64,000 nt of DNA. It comes from an uncultured Eubacteriales bacterium (GTDB lineage Bacteria > Bacillota > Clostridia > Oscillospirales > UMGS1783). Location: contig CAKSHC010000002.1 of NCBI GenBank assembly GCA_934456365.1, forward strand, positions 124,001 through 188,000. The letters run 5' to 3'. This document shows positions 50,095 through 58,619 of the stretch, one piece after another. The position numbers were made by a program, and so were the translations under genes. The stretch's first letter is position 1. Each line of letters opens with the position of its first letter. The notes under the pieces are model-generated. The model saw only the letters and a list, made by a program, of their open reading frames with translations, was not told the origin of the DNA and did no database searches.

Positions 50095-51083
50095 GTTGCC
50101 TCCTCTCCCCGCAGCCCGTCTTCGGTTTGCCGGACAAAAAAGCAGCGCAGTGAGGCCAGCTCATTTCCGGCGACCGAAAGGAAGACATCCGGCAGAGGCT
50201 GAAAGCTTTTGACCGGGGCATTTTCGGTTTCGATGGTTTTCGGTTCAAAACGCCCGGAGCCGAAGGCTTTGAAAAGGGCTTCCTTTTGGGTCCAGACCAT
50301 CAGGAGCTTTTCCGGGCAAATGGCTTTCGCTTCCCGCTCGGTGAGAAAATGCCGGGCGGCGCCGTCTGGCGGGATGGCGCGGGCTTTGGCCTCCAGATCC
50401 ACTCCCACCGGTTTGCGGGAGAGGGCGACGGCGGCAAAGGAGCCGCTGTGGGACAGCGACAGGAAGCAGCGCTCGGAGAGGGGCTTGCCGTCGGCATTTT
50501 TATGGACGGCGGCCCTTTCGGGGGTGAGCCCCAGCGAGCGGAAGAGGGCATACCCGAGCAAAAGACGGGCGAAGGCTCTTCTGCGCTTTTCCTCGCCCTC
50601 CGGCATGGCCGCCACCTCGGGATCTTTGATCGCGGGCAAAGGCGCGTCCGAGGCGATGGGAAGCAGGTAGACATCAAGCAGGGGACGCTCGCGCAGCGAC
50701 CGGCGCAGCGCCTCGGCCTGGGTGCAGACCGGCTTTCCCGTCAGGCAGGAGGTGGCGAAATGCTCGCAGTTGTTGGTGAGGATATGGTAGCCGCGTTCGC
50801 CGAGGCGCGAAAGCGCGCACTGGGCGACCTTTTCGCGCGGGCGGGCCTGCAAACGCTCGAGGGGCGAGAGGGAGCAGACCTCCAAAAAGCCGCCGGCCAG
50901 GAAATCGGACAGGTCGGTGGCGAGCACCTCGATCTGCTCGGCGGGGGTGGGGTCGTGGTGGATGGGGTTGCGGCCGAACTGGACCACGCAGTCATCCGAG
51001 AGGTAGACCCCGTAGTGGTAGAGCCCGTGGAAGCCGACCCGGATCAGGTCGCCGCGGCGGGCGGAGGTCAGGATCCATTTCAT
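50076..51083 (-). CDS. LRAT-like domain fused to Sfp-type phosphopantetheinyl transferase
   Basis: A 335-residue two-domain protein. Residues about 1-130 look like an LRAT/NlpC-P60 acyltransferase domain, with His23 in GLYHYGVYLSD and Cys106 in the signature NNCEHF. Residues about 140-335 form a 4'-phosphopantetheinyl transferase with VGVDLE (227-231) and WTQKEALFKAFG (264-275), the Mg and CoA site. The second domain would arm the free ACP encoded just upstream (ATGA overlap) and the ACP fused to the ligase. The first could move acyl groups to amines or lysolipids. I do not know this fusion as a characterised protein. Confidence 0.85.
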   Translation of the reverse strand: MKWILTSARRGDLIRVGFHGLYHYGVYLSDDCVVQFGRNPIHHDPTPAEQIEVLATDLSDFLAGGFLEVCSLSPLERLQARPREKVAQCALSRLGERGYHILTNNCEHFATSCLTGKPVCTQAEALRRSLRERPLLDVYLLPIASDAPLPAIKDPEVAAMPEGEEKRRRAFARLLLGYALFRSLGLTPERAAVHKNADGKPLSERCFLSLSHSGSFAAVALSRKPVGVDLEAKARAIPPDGAARHFLTEREAKAICPEKLLMVWTQKEALFKAFGSGRFEPKTIETENAPVKSFQPLPDVFLSVAGNELASLRCFFVRQTEDGLRGEEATWPSLS

Positions 51084-51334
51084 TGGGCCGTTTTCGCCTC
51101 GATGAAATCCACCACCTGAGAAACGGTTGTGAAATCGCCCATGCTCACCCCATCGAAGCGGATGTCAAAGGCCTCCTCGATGGCGATGACGATATAGAGG
51201 ATCCCGACCGATGAGAGACCGAGGTCGGTATGCAGATTGCTCTGCTCGGTCAGGCCGGCCAGTTTCTCTTCCGGCACGCTTCCCATCTGGCGGAGGATAT
51301 CCGTCAGCTTTTCAAGAATGATCGCTCTGCGCAT
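51080..51334 (-). CDS. Acyl carrier protein
   Basis: An 84-residue acidic carrier protein. The phosphopantetheine Ser is in TDLGLSSVGIL (about residue 41), and the four-helix ACP pattern continues through IAIEEAFDIRF and FTTVSQVVDFIEAK. ATG at 51334 has a GAGGGAG site and overlaps the ligase gene by 23 b. It is distinct from housekeeping ACP, which carries DSLD at this site. It probably takes fatty acid from the adjacent ligase and passes it to the PlsC protein. Confidence 0.92.
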   Translation of the reverse strand: MRRAIILEKLTDILRQMGSVPEEKLAGLTEQSNLHTDLGLSSVGILYIVIAIEEAFDIRFDGVSMGDFTTVSQVVDFIEAKTAQ

Positions 51335-52826
51335 TTTTCTCCCTCAGAATCTTCATGCTGGGCGAACGCTCGAAATCGGCGTCGCGCACGATGATTTTGC
51401 TGACCCGTTCAAAGCCCGGCAGCCCGGCGTTGATTTTTTCCACTTCGGCGCGGATATGCGCTTCGGGATCGGCGATGCCCTGCGCCTTCAGGACGACCTG
51501 GCGCGGCACCACCTGCAGGGAAAGGACCCCGTGGGAATCGACATAGACCAGGGAATCCTGGACGGCCTCGATGGTGTTGAAAAGCGTTTCCAGCTCGGCC
51601 GGAGAAACCTTCTCGCCCGAGGGGAGCACCAGAACCTCCTTGATGCGGCCGGTGATGTAGAGGAAGCCTTCTTCGTCGAAGCGGACGAGGTCGCCGGTGC
51701 GCAGCCAGCCGTCGCAGAAGGCCTGCTTGTTGGCTTCGGGATCGAGGTAACCGTCCATGATGTTTTCGCCGCGCAGCCAGAGCTCGCCGTCGACGATCTT
51801 AAGCTCCTGTCCGGGATAGGGGAGGCCGACGGACGAGGGCTTTTTCAGGCTTTCGGGGTTGCCCGAAACGAGGTTGGCGCTTTCGGTGAGGCCGTAGCCG
51901 GCCAGCAGGGCGATGCCGAGCTTATCGTATTCCCGGATGAGGTAGGGCGGGACGACGGCGGCGCCGCAGACGATGGTTTTCAGATCGTCGCCGAGCATAT
52001 TGCGGCCGAACTGCTTGGAGAGGTTGAGCGCCATTTCGGCTAGCGCCGGCACCATGACCATCACGGTGGGGCGGAAGGCGGCGATGTCGCGGAACATATC
52101 CTTGTTGTTGCGGGTGATGAAGATGGAGGAGCCGGTATAGAGCGAGGAGAGCAGGTTGCGGATCAGGCCGAAGACGTGGGTCAGCGGCAGGACCAGCAGG
52201 TAGCGCTGGCCGAAGATATCATGGATGCCGTAGCAGCCGTTGCGCACGCCGGCCATCAGCGCCCGGTGCGACAGCAGCGCGGCCTTGCTCTTTCCGGTGG
52301 TGCCGCCGGTGAAGAGCACGGTGGCGGGATCCTCGGGGGAAAGCTTGGCCATCGGCGCGCCCTGCTCGGGCAGGGAGGCGGCGGTGAATACGGGAACGCC
52401 GGTTTTTTCGGCGGCGAGAGCGGTGTTGGGCAGCATCGGCTCGCAGGAGAGGAGCGCCTTGAGGGAAAAGCCCGCGGTGCAGCCCAAAACGGCCTCGGCC
52501 GGGAGGTGGGGCGGCAGAAGCACAGCCACGCAGCCCGCGGTGGCGGCGCCGAGGAAGAAGACGGCGAAATCGGCGCAGTTGGGAAGATAGAGGCCGACCC
52601 GATCGCCCTTTTTCACGCCTTTTTCGGCCAGCGCCCGGCGCACCCGGGCTGCGCGCTCCTCCAGAGCGGAGAAGGAAAGGGTTTCTCCGTCGACCACGGC
52701 GGGCGAATCGCCGTACTGGGAAAGGCAGCTTTCCCACATCTCGGCAAGGGTGGGATAGCTTCGGATGCGGGCGAAGGTTTCGGGGGTGGTGTAGGCGGCA
52801 AAGCACTCGAGCTTGGGATCGGTCAT
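51312..52826 (-). CDS. AMP-dependent acyl ligase (acyl-ACP/CoA synthetase type)
   Basis: A 504-residue ANL-superfamily ligase. It has the P-loop TVLFTGGTTGKSKAALLSH (about 168-186), GYGLTESANLVSG (about 305), YPGQELKIVDGELWLRGENIM, and WLRTGDLVRFDEEGFLYITGRIKEVLVLPSGEKVSP-type core (Asp about 375). The C-terminal lysine is in SPSMKILREK. It should adenylate a fatty or other carboxylic acid and load it on the ACP encoded next, or on CoA. It lies 2 b after the PlsC-like gene. Confidence 0.9.
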   Translation of the reverse strand: MTDPKLECFAAYTTPETFARIRSYPTLAEMWESCLSQYGDSPAVVDGETLSFSALEERAARVRRALAEKGVKKGDRVGLYLPNCADFAVFFLGAATAGCVAVLLPPHLPAEAVLGCTAGFSLKALLSCEPMLPNTALAAEKTGVPVFTAASLPEQGAPMAKLSPEDPATVLFTGGTTGKSKAALLSHRALMAGVRNGCYGIHDIFGQRYLLVLPLTHVFGLIRNLLSSLYTGSSIFITRNNKDMFRDIAAFRPTVMVMVPALAEMALNLSKQFGRNMLGDDLKTIVCGAAVVPPYLIREYDKLGIALLAGYGLTESANLVSGNPESLKKPSSVGLPYPGQELKIVDGELWLRGENIMDGYLDPEANKQAFCDGWLRTGDLVRFDEEGFLYITGRIKEVLVLPSGEKVSPAELETLFNTIEAVQDSLVYVDSHGVLSLQVVPRQVVLKAQGIADPEAHIRAEVEKINAGLPGFERVSKIIVRDADFERSPSMKILREKNAQSDHS

Positions 52827-52828
52827 AA

Positions 52829-54085
52829 TCAGTCCTCCTTTTCGGTCAGTGATTTTAATTTCAGCTCGGTTTCATGGAGCTCGTTTGCGATTCGTTCGAT
52901 CTCCTGCATGGGGGGAAGGCCCTTGCAGGCGGGCAGGGCAACCGGCGCGCCGAAGGCCAGCTTCTGACGGTGCAGGATGTTTTTGCGCGGGGCGATATAG
53001 ACCGGGACGATGGGCACGCCGGCGCGCAGGGCCATGAGGATCATGCCGGTTTTGAAGGCGCCGACGGGGTCGCCGGTGCGGTTGAGGCCGCCCTCGGGGA
53101 AGATCTGGATGGCGCAGCCCGCCTTGAGCTCCTCTTCGACCAGCCGGAAGGAGGAGAGGCGGAAGTCGGCCTTATCCACGGGGATGCAGTGGAGCTGGCG
53201 GAAGAGCCAGGTGAGAAAATCGTTGGCGTAGAGCGCGCGGGTGGCCAGCGAATGCAGCCGGCGGAACCATACGGCCATCAGCATGATGACGGGGTCCAGG
53301 AAGGAGCGGTGGTTGGCCATATACAGAACGCCGCCCCGGGGGTGCTTTTTCGCTTCGTCGTTGAGATAGAAGCGCTTGGGGCGAAGAAAGAGCCAAAGCG
53401 GGAGGGCGCCAGTGACGCGCACGAATTCGTAGAAGACGTGGTTTTTCGGCGGCTCGAGGCGCTTTTCCTCCAAAAGGCGGCCCAGGGTGGCCACCCGGGC
53501 GCGCAGCAGCTCGGTCACGGCGGCGAGGTTTTCCTTTTCGGAGAGGGAATCGTCCCAATGCTCGGACACGAGAAAGGGCTTGCCGATGATGACCCGCGCG
53601 CGGCGCGGGGAGAAGTAGGAGCCGTTGGTGTAGACGGGGATAATGGGCTTGCCCGAAAGATGGGCCAGGTAGACGGCGCTGGTTTTGAAGGGCAGGAGGG
53701 GCGTTTCATCCTTTCGCGGCAGGCGCGATTCAGGGAAAATGCCGACCACGCCGCCCTTTTCGAGGATGGCGAGGCATTCGCTGAGGAAGGAGAAGTTTTT
53801 CGAGCTGCGGTCCACGAAGATTCCGCCCATGGCCCGCAGAAAGGGGCCGAGCAGCTTTTTGCGAAAGAGCACCTCGGCCATGAGGGTGCGCAGGGTGCGG
53901 CCGAAAAAGACAAAGAGCAAAACGGCGTAGTCGAAAACCGAGGTATGGTTGCAGACCACGATCGCTCCGCCCCGGATGCGCCGGCTCTGGGCGGCTTTCT
54001 CTTCGTAGTAGACCTTGGTGCGGAAGCAGAACCACTGGATGGGCCAGGCCGTGATCTTCACGAAGGCGTTGAAAAAGCGGATCAT
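52829..54085 (-). CDS. Tandem PlsC-type lysophospholipid acyltransferase
   Basis: A 418-residue protein made of two 1-acylglycerol-phosphate acyltransferase domains in a row. The first has NHTSVFD (about residue 47) and FPESRL; the second has NHRSFLD (about 253) and FPEGGLNR. Both NHx4D and FPE(G/S) motifs look intact, so both halves may be active, perhaps on two positions or substrates. Acyl donors would be the acyl-ACPs made by neighbouring ligases, or acyl phosphate from FakAB. It overlaps the ligase-ACP gene by 4 b. Confidence 0.9.
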   Translation of the reverse strand: MIRFFNAFVKITAWPIQWFCFRTKVYYEEKAAQSRRIRGGAIVVCNHTSVFDYAVLLFVFFGRTLRTLMAEVLFRKKLLGPFLRAMGGIFVDRSSKNFSFLSECLAILEKGGVVGIFPESRLPRKDETPLLPFKTSAVYLAHLSGKPIIPVYTNGSYFSPRRARVIIGKPFLVSEHWDDSLSEKENLAAVTELLRARVATLGRLLEEKRLEPPKNHVFYEFVRVTGALPLWLFLRPKRFYLNDEAKKHPRGGVLYMANHRSFLDPVIMLMAVWFRRLHSLATRALYANDFLTWLFRQLHCIPVDKADFRLSSFRLVEEELKAGCAIQIFPEGGLNRTGDPVGAFKTGMILMALRAGVPIVPVYIAPRKNILHRQKLAFGAPVALPACKGLPPMQEIERIANELHETELKLKSLTEKED

Positions 54086-55965
54086 GCGCAGTCCCTCCCG
54101 GAAAGGAGGCGGCAGAAGTCCTCCACGGTGGCCGGGGCTTCCTGCCCGTCGGGCAGAGAGAAGCCGTAGGCGTCCTGAAGGGACGAGAGGAGGGAGAAAT
54201 AATCCAGCGAGGAGCCGTTGAGGTCGAAGAAGAAGTTGGACTGCGGGGAGATGCCCTCGGGCTCGCGGTCGAGCGCCTGGGCAAACAGGCGGATCAGGGC
54301 ATCGGTCAGCTCGCTGCGGCTTTCCTGAGCCGCTTCCCGGCCGGCGGGGCGCAGCTCGCCGTGCGCGAGGCGCTCAGCCAGTCGCTTGCGGCTGAGCTTG
54401 AAGTCCTCCGGCAAAAGGAGGGGGGAAACGGTCAGATAGAGCCCGACCTTGCCCAAAAGCCCGAGGCGGGAAAGCTCCTTCTGCGCTGCGTCGCGCAGGG
54501 CGGCGCAGGTCGCCTCGTCGGCAAAGGGGGAGAGCTGGATGAGAAGGGTGGGGCCGGAAACAAGGGCGAAGCCTTCGTTTTCCGGAAGCGAGAGCGAGGC
54601 TTCGATGAGGGTGGGGTTGAGGTTTTCCCCATCCGGGCCGATGACAAGATCGTCTTTCCGTCCGGCGAGGTAGAGGCGACCCTTTTTCAGCTCGGCCAGG
54701 TCGTCTGTTTTGAGCCAGCCGTCGGGCTTTTCCAGTTCACTGGCGGAGGTGAAAACGCGTTGGGCGGTGGTTTCGCCCCGCAGGAAGAGCTCGCCTTGCT
54801 CGGTTTTGTAGAAAACCGAGGCGAAGGGCTTTCCCGCCGAGCCGGAGATGCGCGTGCGGGGCACGCGGGAGAGCTCGACCGAGGTGATGCCGGCCTCGGT
54901 CATGCCGTAGCCGTTGGAAAGGCGGTAGCCGATGGCGTTGAAGAAGAGGAGCGTTTCGCGGGAAATGGCGCTGCCGCCGGCGATGGTGAAGCGGATGCTG
55001 CTGCCGAACATTTTTGCGCGCACCGAAGAAAAAGCCAGCCTGGAAAAGAGCTTTGCCAGAAGCGGAAGGCCGGAAATGCGGTCATAGAGACGCAGGGCGC
55101 TTTGGAGCCTTTTCTCCTGCCCGGTTTTGCGGGCCTCGCGCAGCGCGGCGGCATAGACCTTATTCCAGAAGAGGGGCACGCAGAAGATGTGCGTGATCCC
55201 GTGCCAGCGCACCGTTTTGAGCACGGTATCGGGGGTGAGGTCGTTGAGGAAAACGAAGGTGCGCGAGAAGAAGGCGAACCACAGGTAAACGGCGAAGAGG
55301 CCGAAGATATGATACAGAGGCAAAACGACCAGCTGCTTGAGGTGGCCCTGATAAAAGCCCTTCATATCGGGGCTTTTGCGGATGATGCGGCCGCTGTCGA
55401 AGATCTGCGCGGCAAGATTTGCGCCGGTATAGGCGCAGAGCTTGACCTCGCCGCCCGTGCCGGAGGACATCAGAAGAAGCTCGTTTGCCCAATGCGCTTC
55501 GGCCTCGCCTTCGTCCAAAAAGGGAGCCACGGTGGGGACGGCATAGGACGCCTCTTCGCTGACCACGGCGGCAACCTGATTGGCTGTCAGCAGCCGGTCG
55601 AGCGTTTGGCGATCCAGGCGGGTGTTGAGCAAAAGCGGGCGAAAGCCGAGCTGGGCGAGAGCCCACATCACGCAGAGGAAGTCCGGTCCGTTGGGCAGGG
55701 AAAGCCCTACGATCCGGCCTCTTTCCACGCCCGCAAGGCGCACGGAAAGGCCTGCGGCGAAGGCGCGGGTGCGCCGGTCGAAGTCGCCGTAGGTCATGAA
55801 ATTCGTGTGCCCGCCGTCGCGGCTTTCGCAGAACACGGCGTCGCGCTGCTCGACGATCATTTCGTAGATCTCGTGCAGGGTGCGCCCGCTTGCCGCCAGG
55901 CGCGTGACCTTATCGGCCACGAAGGCATCAATGGTTGAAAATCCACCGAGGAAATCTGGTTTCAC
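54082..55965 (-). CDS. AMP-ligase with C-terminal acyl carrier domain
   Basis: A 627-residue fusion and first gene of the operon. Residues about 1-520 form an ANL ligase: MSSGTGGEVKLCAYTG P-loop (about 165), GYGMTEAGITSVELS (about 355) and WLKTDDLAELKKGRLYLAGRKDD (about 415). The P-loop is diverged and the core Asp motif is KTDD. Residues about 540-620 form an ACP with Ser in FFFDLNGSSLDYFSLL (about 582). The GTG at 55965 has a GAAAGGA site. Such fusions load their own carrier, as in lipopeptide or polyketide starters. Confidence 0.88.
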   Translation of the reverse strand: MKPDFLGGFSTIDAFVADKVTRLAASGRTLHEIYEMIVEQRDAVFCESRDGGHTNFMTYGDFDRRTRAFAAGLSVRLAGVERGRIVGLSLPNGPDFLCVMWALAQLGFRPLLLNTRLDRQTLDRLLTANQVAAVVSEEASYAVPTVAPFLDEGEAEAHWANELLLMSSGTGGEVKLCAYTGANLAAQIFDSGRIIRKSPDMKGFYQGHLKQLVVLPLYHIFGLFAVYLWFAFFSRTFVFLNDLTPDTVLKTVRWHGITHIFCVPLFWNKVYAAALREARKTGQEKRLQSALRLYDRISGLPLLAKLFSRLAFSSVRAKMFGSSIRFTIAGGSAISRETLLFFNAIGYRLSNGYGMTEAGITSVELSRVPRTRISGSAGKPFASVFYKTEQGELFLRGETTAQRVFTSASELEKPDGWLKTDDLAELKKGRLYLAGRKDDLVIGPDGENLNPTLIEASLSLPENEGFALVSGPTLLIQLSPFADEATCAALRDAAQKELSRLGLLGKVGLYLTVSPLLLPEDFKLSRKRLAERLAHGELRPAGREAAQESRSELTDALIRLFAQALDREPEGISPQSNFFFDLNGSSLDYFSLLSSLQDAYGFSLPDGQEAPATVEDFCRLLSGRDCA

Positions 55966-56050
55966 GAAGCGTCCTTTCCCGATCGGTTTATTCTATGTGC
56001 GCCATAAGGGCAAAAGACCCGTCGATTTTTGACGAAAACACACATATTTA

Positions 56051-56079
56051 ATATTAACAGAACGGTCATTCTTTGTCAA
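56051..56079 (-). promoter_or_regulatory. Promoter of the 13-gene acyl operon
   Basis: On the minus strand, TTGACA (56074-56079), 17-b spacer, TAATAT (56051-56056). A 10-b palindrome, TTAATATTAA (56048-56057), overlaps the -10 box, so a repressor could act there. Confidence 0.85.
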
Positions 56080-56106
56080 TGATTCGGGAAATTTTACAAG
56101 GCGAAA

Positions 56107-56133
56107 GAAAAGCCGGAAGCCTGGGCTTCCGGC
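56107..56133 (-). terminator. Terminator of the queH operon
   Basis: A stem GCCGGAAGC (56112-56120) with 56125-56133. On the minus strand it is followed by TTTTCTTT, just after the small-protein stop at 56140. Confidence 0.85.
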
Positions 56134-56139
56134 GCTTTC

Positions 56140-56343
56140 TTATTCGGCTTTTTCGTTTTTTTCGGCGTTTTCCCCGGCCTTGGGGTCATCTCCCTCGGCG
56201 GCGGGTTTTTCTTCTTCGGGAGCAGCCCAGGCGTCGGCCTTCTGCACTCCGGTGGAAACCGTGTGGACAATGCTCTTGCCCAGCTGGGTAAAGGCCTTTC
56301 CGAGGCCGGTGCCCGTTTTTTTCCATTCGTCTCTCAATGCCAT
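56140..56343 (-). CDS. Small charged protein
   Basis: A 67-residue protein. The first part is amphipathic (MALRDEWKKTGTGLGKAFTQ, up to about residue 35) and the C-terminal half is Glu/Ala/Lys-rich and probably disordered. Similar short proteins occur in Clostridia without known function. ATG at 56343 overlaps the end of the DUF3842 gene by 10 b and has an AAAGGGG site. It is the last gene of the queH operon. Confidence 0.72.
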   Translation of the reverse strand: MALRDEWKKTGTGLGKAFTQLGKSIVHTVSTGVQKADAWAAPEEEKPAAEGDDPKAGENAEKNEKAE

Positions 56344-56765
56344 TGTGAAAATCCCCTTTCCGGATTGAATTTTTCCAAAAGAGCCAGGGCGGATTCGATC
56401 CGTCCAGCCACATTGCCGGGGGCCAGCCCGGCCACGGCGGTGTTGCACTGGTCCATCGGGATGAGAATGCGCCGGGCGCGCGAGCGGGCCACGGCGGCGG
56501 CCATGGCGGGGGTGACCTCGCCTAAAAGCGCGTCGGCCATCACGATCCCCATCGGGCCTAAGATCACGTCGGCCTCGCGGCAGGCGACGATCACGGCGTT
56601 TTCTCCGGTGGCGCCCTTGGCGGGGCCGCCCTTGAGCATGGTCTGGGTGGCGGCCGAATTGGTGCCCACGGCGCGGATGGCGCACTCGGGCAGCCGTTCG
56701 GCCACGGCCTTGACGAGGAGCTTTCCCAAAGCGCCGCCCTGCCCGTCGATGATCAGAACGTTCAT
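56334..56765 (-). CDS. DUF3842 family protein
   Basis: A 143-residue protein starting MNVLIIDGQGGALGKLLVKA, a Rossmann-like nucleotide-binding opening, followed by VGTNSAATQTMLKGG and GPMGIVMADALLGEVTPAMA, which are family hallmarks. The function is unknown. ATG overlaps the upstream dehydratase stop by 4 b. Confidence 0.85.
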   Translation of the reverse strand: MNVLIIDGQGGALGKLLVKAVAERLPECAIRAVGTNSAATQTMLKGGPAKGATGENAVIVACREADVILGPMGIVMADALLGEVTPAMAAAVARSRARRILIPMDQCNTAVAGLAPGNVAGRIESALALLEKFNPERGFSQWH

Positions 56766-58618
56766 TTCGAAGGCGCCTCGCTGACTCCGGTACCGCCGTA
56801 CTGGGAAATGATATCGAATACCAGATCGTGGACCTTGACGGGGTTGGGGTTGGCGCCCTTGGCCATGCGCTCGAGAGCGCCGAGACGATCGTGGAAGTTT
56901 TCCAGATTCACGTCGGTGCCGCGCATCACGAAGATTTTTTCGTGGCTTGTGGCGTCGACCGATTCGCTGTCCTGCACCAGCTCTTCATAGAGCTTTTCGC
57001 CGGGACGCAGCCCGGTGGTCACGATCTGGATATCCACCCCCGGCTCGAAGCCCGAGAGGCGGATGAGGTTGGTGGCCAGGTCGTAGATTTTTACCGGCTG
57101 GCCCATATCCAGAACGAAGATCTCGCCGCCGCGGGCGAGCGTGCCCGCCTTCATCACGAGGGAAACGGCTTCGGGAATGGTCATGAAATAGCGGGTCATA
57201 TCCTTATGGGTCACGGTAACGGGGCCGCCGGCGGCGATCTGCTTTTTGAAGGTGGGGATCACCGAGCCGTTGGAGCCCAGCACATTGCCGAAGCGCACGG
57301 CGGCGCATTCGCAGCCGCAGCCGGCATAGGATTTCACCAGAAGCTCGGCCATGCGCTTGGTTGCGCCCATGATGTTGGTGGGGTTGACGGCCTTGTCGGT
57401 CGAGATCAGGATGAAGCGGGAAACGCCGCCCATCAGGCAGGCCTCCAGCAGGTTTTTGGTGCCGAAGATATTGTTTTTCACCGCTTCGACGGGGTTGATC
57501 TCCATCATCGGCACATGCTTGTGGGCCGCGGCGTGGAACACGATATCCGGCTTGAACTGGCGGATCACCTGATCGAGGCGCTTGCGGTCGCGGATGCTGC
57601 CGAGGATGAGCTCGTAGCGGGAGGTATCGAACCGCTGCTTGAACTCTTCGTTGATCTCGAAGAGGCCGTTTTCATGGATGTCGAAGATGATGAGCTTTTT
57701 GCAGCCGTGCAGGAGCGACTGACGGCAGAGCTCGCTTCCGATCGAGCCGGCGCCGCCCGTGACCAGGATGGTTTTCCCGTTGATGAAGCGGATCACGTCG
57801 CTCATATCGGTGGAAACGTTTTTGCGGAAGAGGAGGTCTTCGATCGAAACGTCGCGGATGCCGTGGCCGTTGTTCATGAAGCTTTCGAAGTTGACGGCGT
57901 CTTTGAAAATGCGCAGGCGCACGTTGAGGGTTTTGCAGATATCATAGATCTCGCGCACCTCTTCGCTGCGGATGGAGGGGATGGCGATGATGACGTCGGT
58001 CGCGTTGTATTTGCGCACGGCGGCCGCCAGCCGGTCGATATCGCCCACGATGGGCACGCCGGCGATGCGCATGCCGTGCTTGGAGGTATCGGCGTCGCAG
58101 GCGGCGACCGGATAGGTCCCGTCGCCGGGGTTTTCGCACAGGCGCTTGATGAGCATGGCGCCGGTGGAGCCCGCGCCCACGATCACCGCGCGGGAATGGG
58201 CCTTATCCGAGGAATGGCGGGTGGTGGCCATCCAGTGGCGGAAGCGCGGGATGATGCGCAGGCCGGTGGTGGCGCAGAACACGAGGAAGAGGTAGATCAG
58301 CGGGATGGTGCCCGACGGCAGAAGCCCCACCGCCCGCAGAAGCAGCAGGCAGAGCGCCGAAATGGCCGAGGAGAAGAACTGGCGGAAAACATCCGAAAAG
58401 CCCATATAGGCCCAGATGCTGTTGTAGGTGCCCAGGGCGAAGGAGGCGGCCGCGAGGGTGAGCGGGGCGACGGTCAGATAAAGAAGCAGCGCGTGGATAT
58501 CCACTCCGAAGCCGAAGAGCTGCCCCTCCAGCCGCAGCAGCACGGCGCAGAGCATGGCCAGGATCCCGATGATCAGATCCCCGAGCAGATATTCCCATTG
58601 CAAGCGTTTTTCTTTCAT
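56762..58618 (-). CDS. Membrane-bound NDP-sugar 4,6-dehydratase/epimerase (CapD/PglF-like)
   Basis: A 618-residue polysaccharide biosynthesis protein. Four N-terminal helices (about 8-125) are followed by a first Rossmann part (VIVGAGSTGAMLIKRL, about 145-160). The short-chain dehydrogenase domain has TGGAGSIGSELCRQ (about 281) and the active-site block STDKAVNPTNIMGATKRMAE (about 415-434). Met stands where most SDR enzymes have Tyr, as in WbpM/PglF dehydratases. The likely reaction is UDP-GlcNAc to the 4-keto-6-deoxy sugar for surface glycans. ATG at 58618 follows GGAAGG and lies 1 b after queH. Confidence 0.92.
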   Translation of the reverse strand: MKEKRLQWEYLLGDLIIGILAMLCAVLLRLEGQLFGFGVDIHALLLYLTVAPLTLAAASFALGTYNSIWAYMGFSDVFRQFFSSAISALCLLLLRAVGLLPSGTIPLIYLFLVFCATTGLRIIPRFRHWMATTRHSSDKAHSRAVIVGAGSTGAMLIKRLCENPGDGTYPVAACDADTSKHGMRIAGVPIVGDIDRLAAAVRKYNATDVIIAIPSIRSEEVREIYDICKTLNVRLRIFKDAVNFESFMNNGHGIRDVSIEDLLFRKNVSTDMSDVIRFINGKTILVTGGAGSIGSELCRQSLLHGCKKLIIFDIHENGLFEINEEFKQRFDTSRYELILGSIRDRKRLDQVIRQFKPDIVFHAAAHKHVPMMEINPVEAVKNNIFGTKNLLEACLMGGVSRFILISTDKAVNPTNIMGATKRMAELLVKSYAGCGCECAAVRFGNVLGSNGSVIPTFKKQIAAGGPVTVTHKDMTRYFMTIPEAVSLVMKAGTLARGGEIFVLDMGQPVKIYDLATNLIRLSGFEPGVDIQIVTTGLRPGEKLYEELVQDSESVDATSHEKIFVMRGTDVNLENFHDRLGALERMAKGANPNPVKVHDLVFDIISQYGGTGVSEAPSK

Positions 58619-58619
58619 G

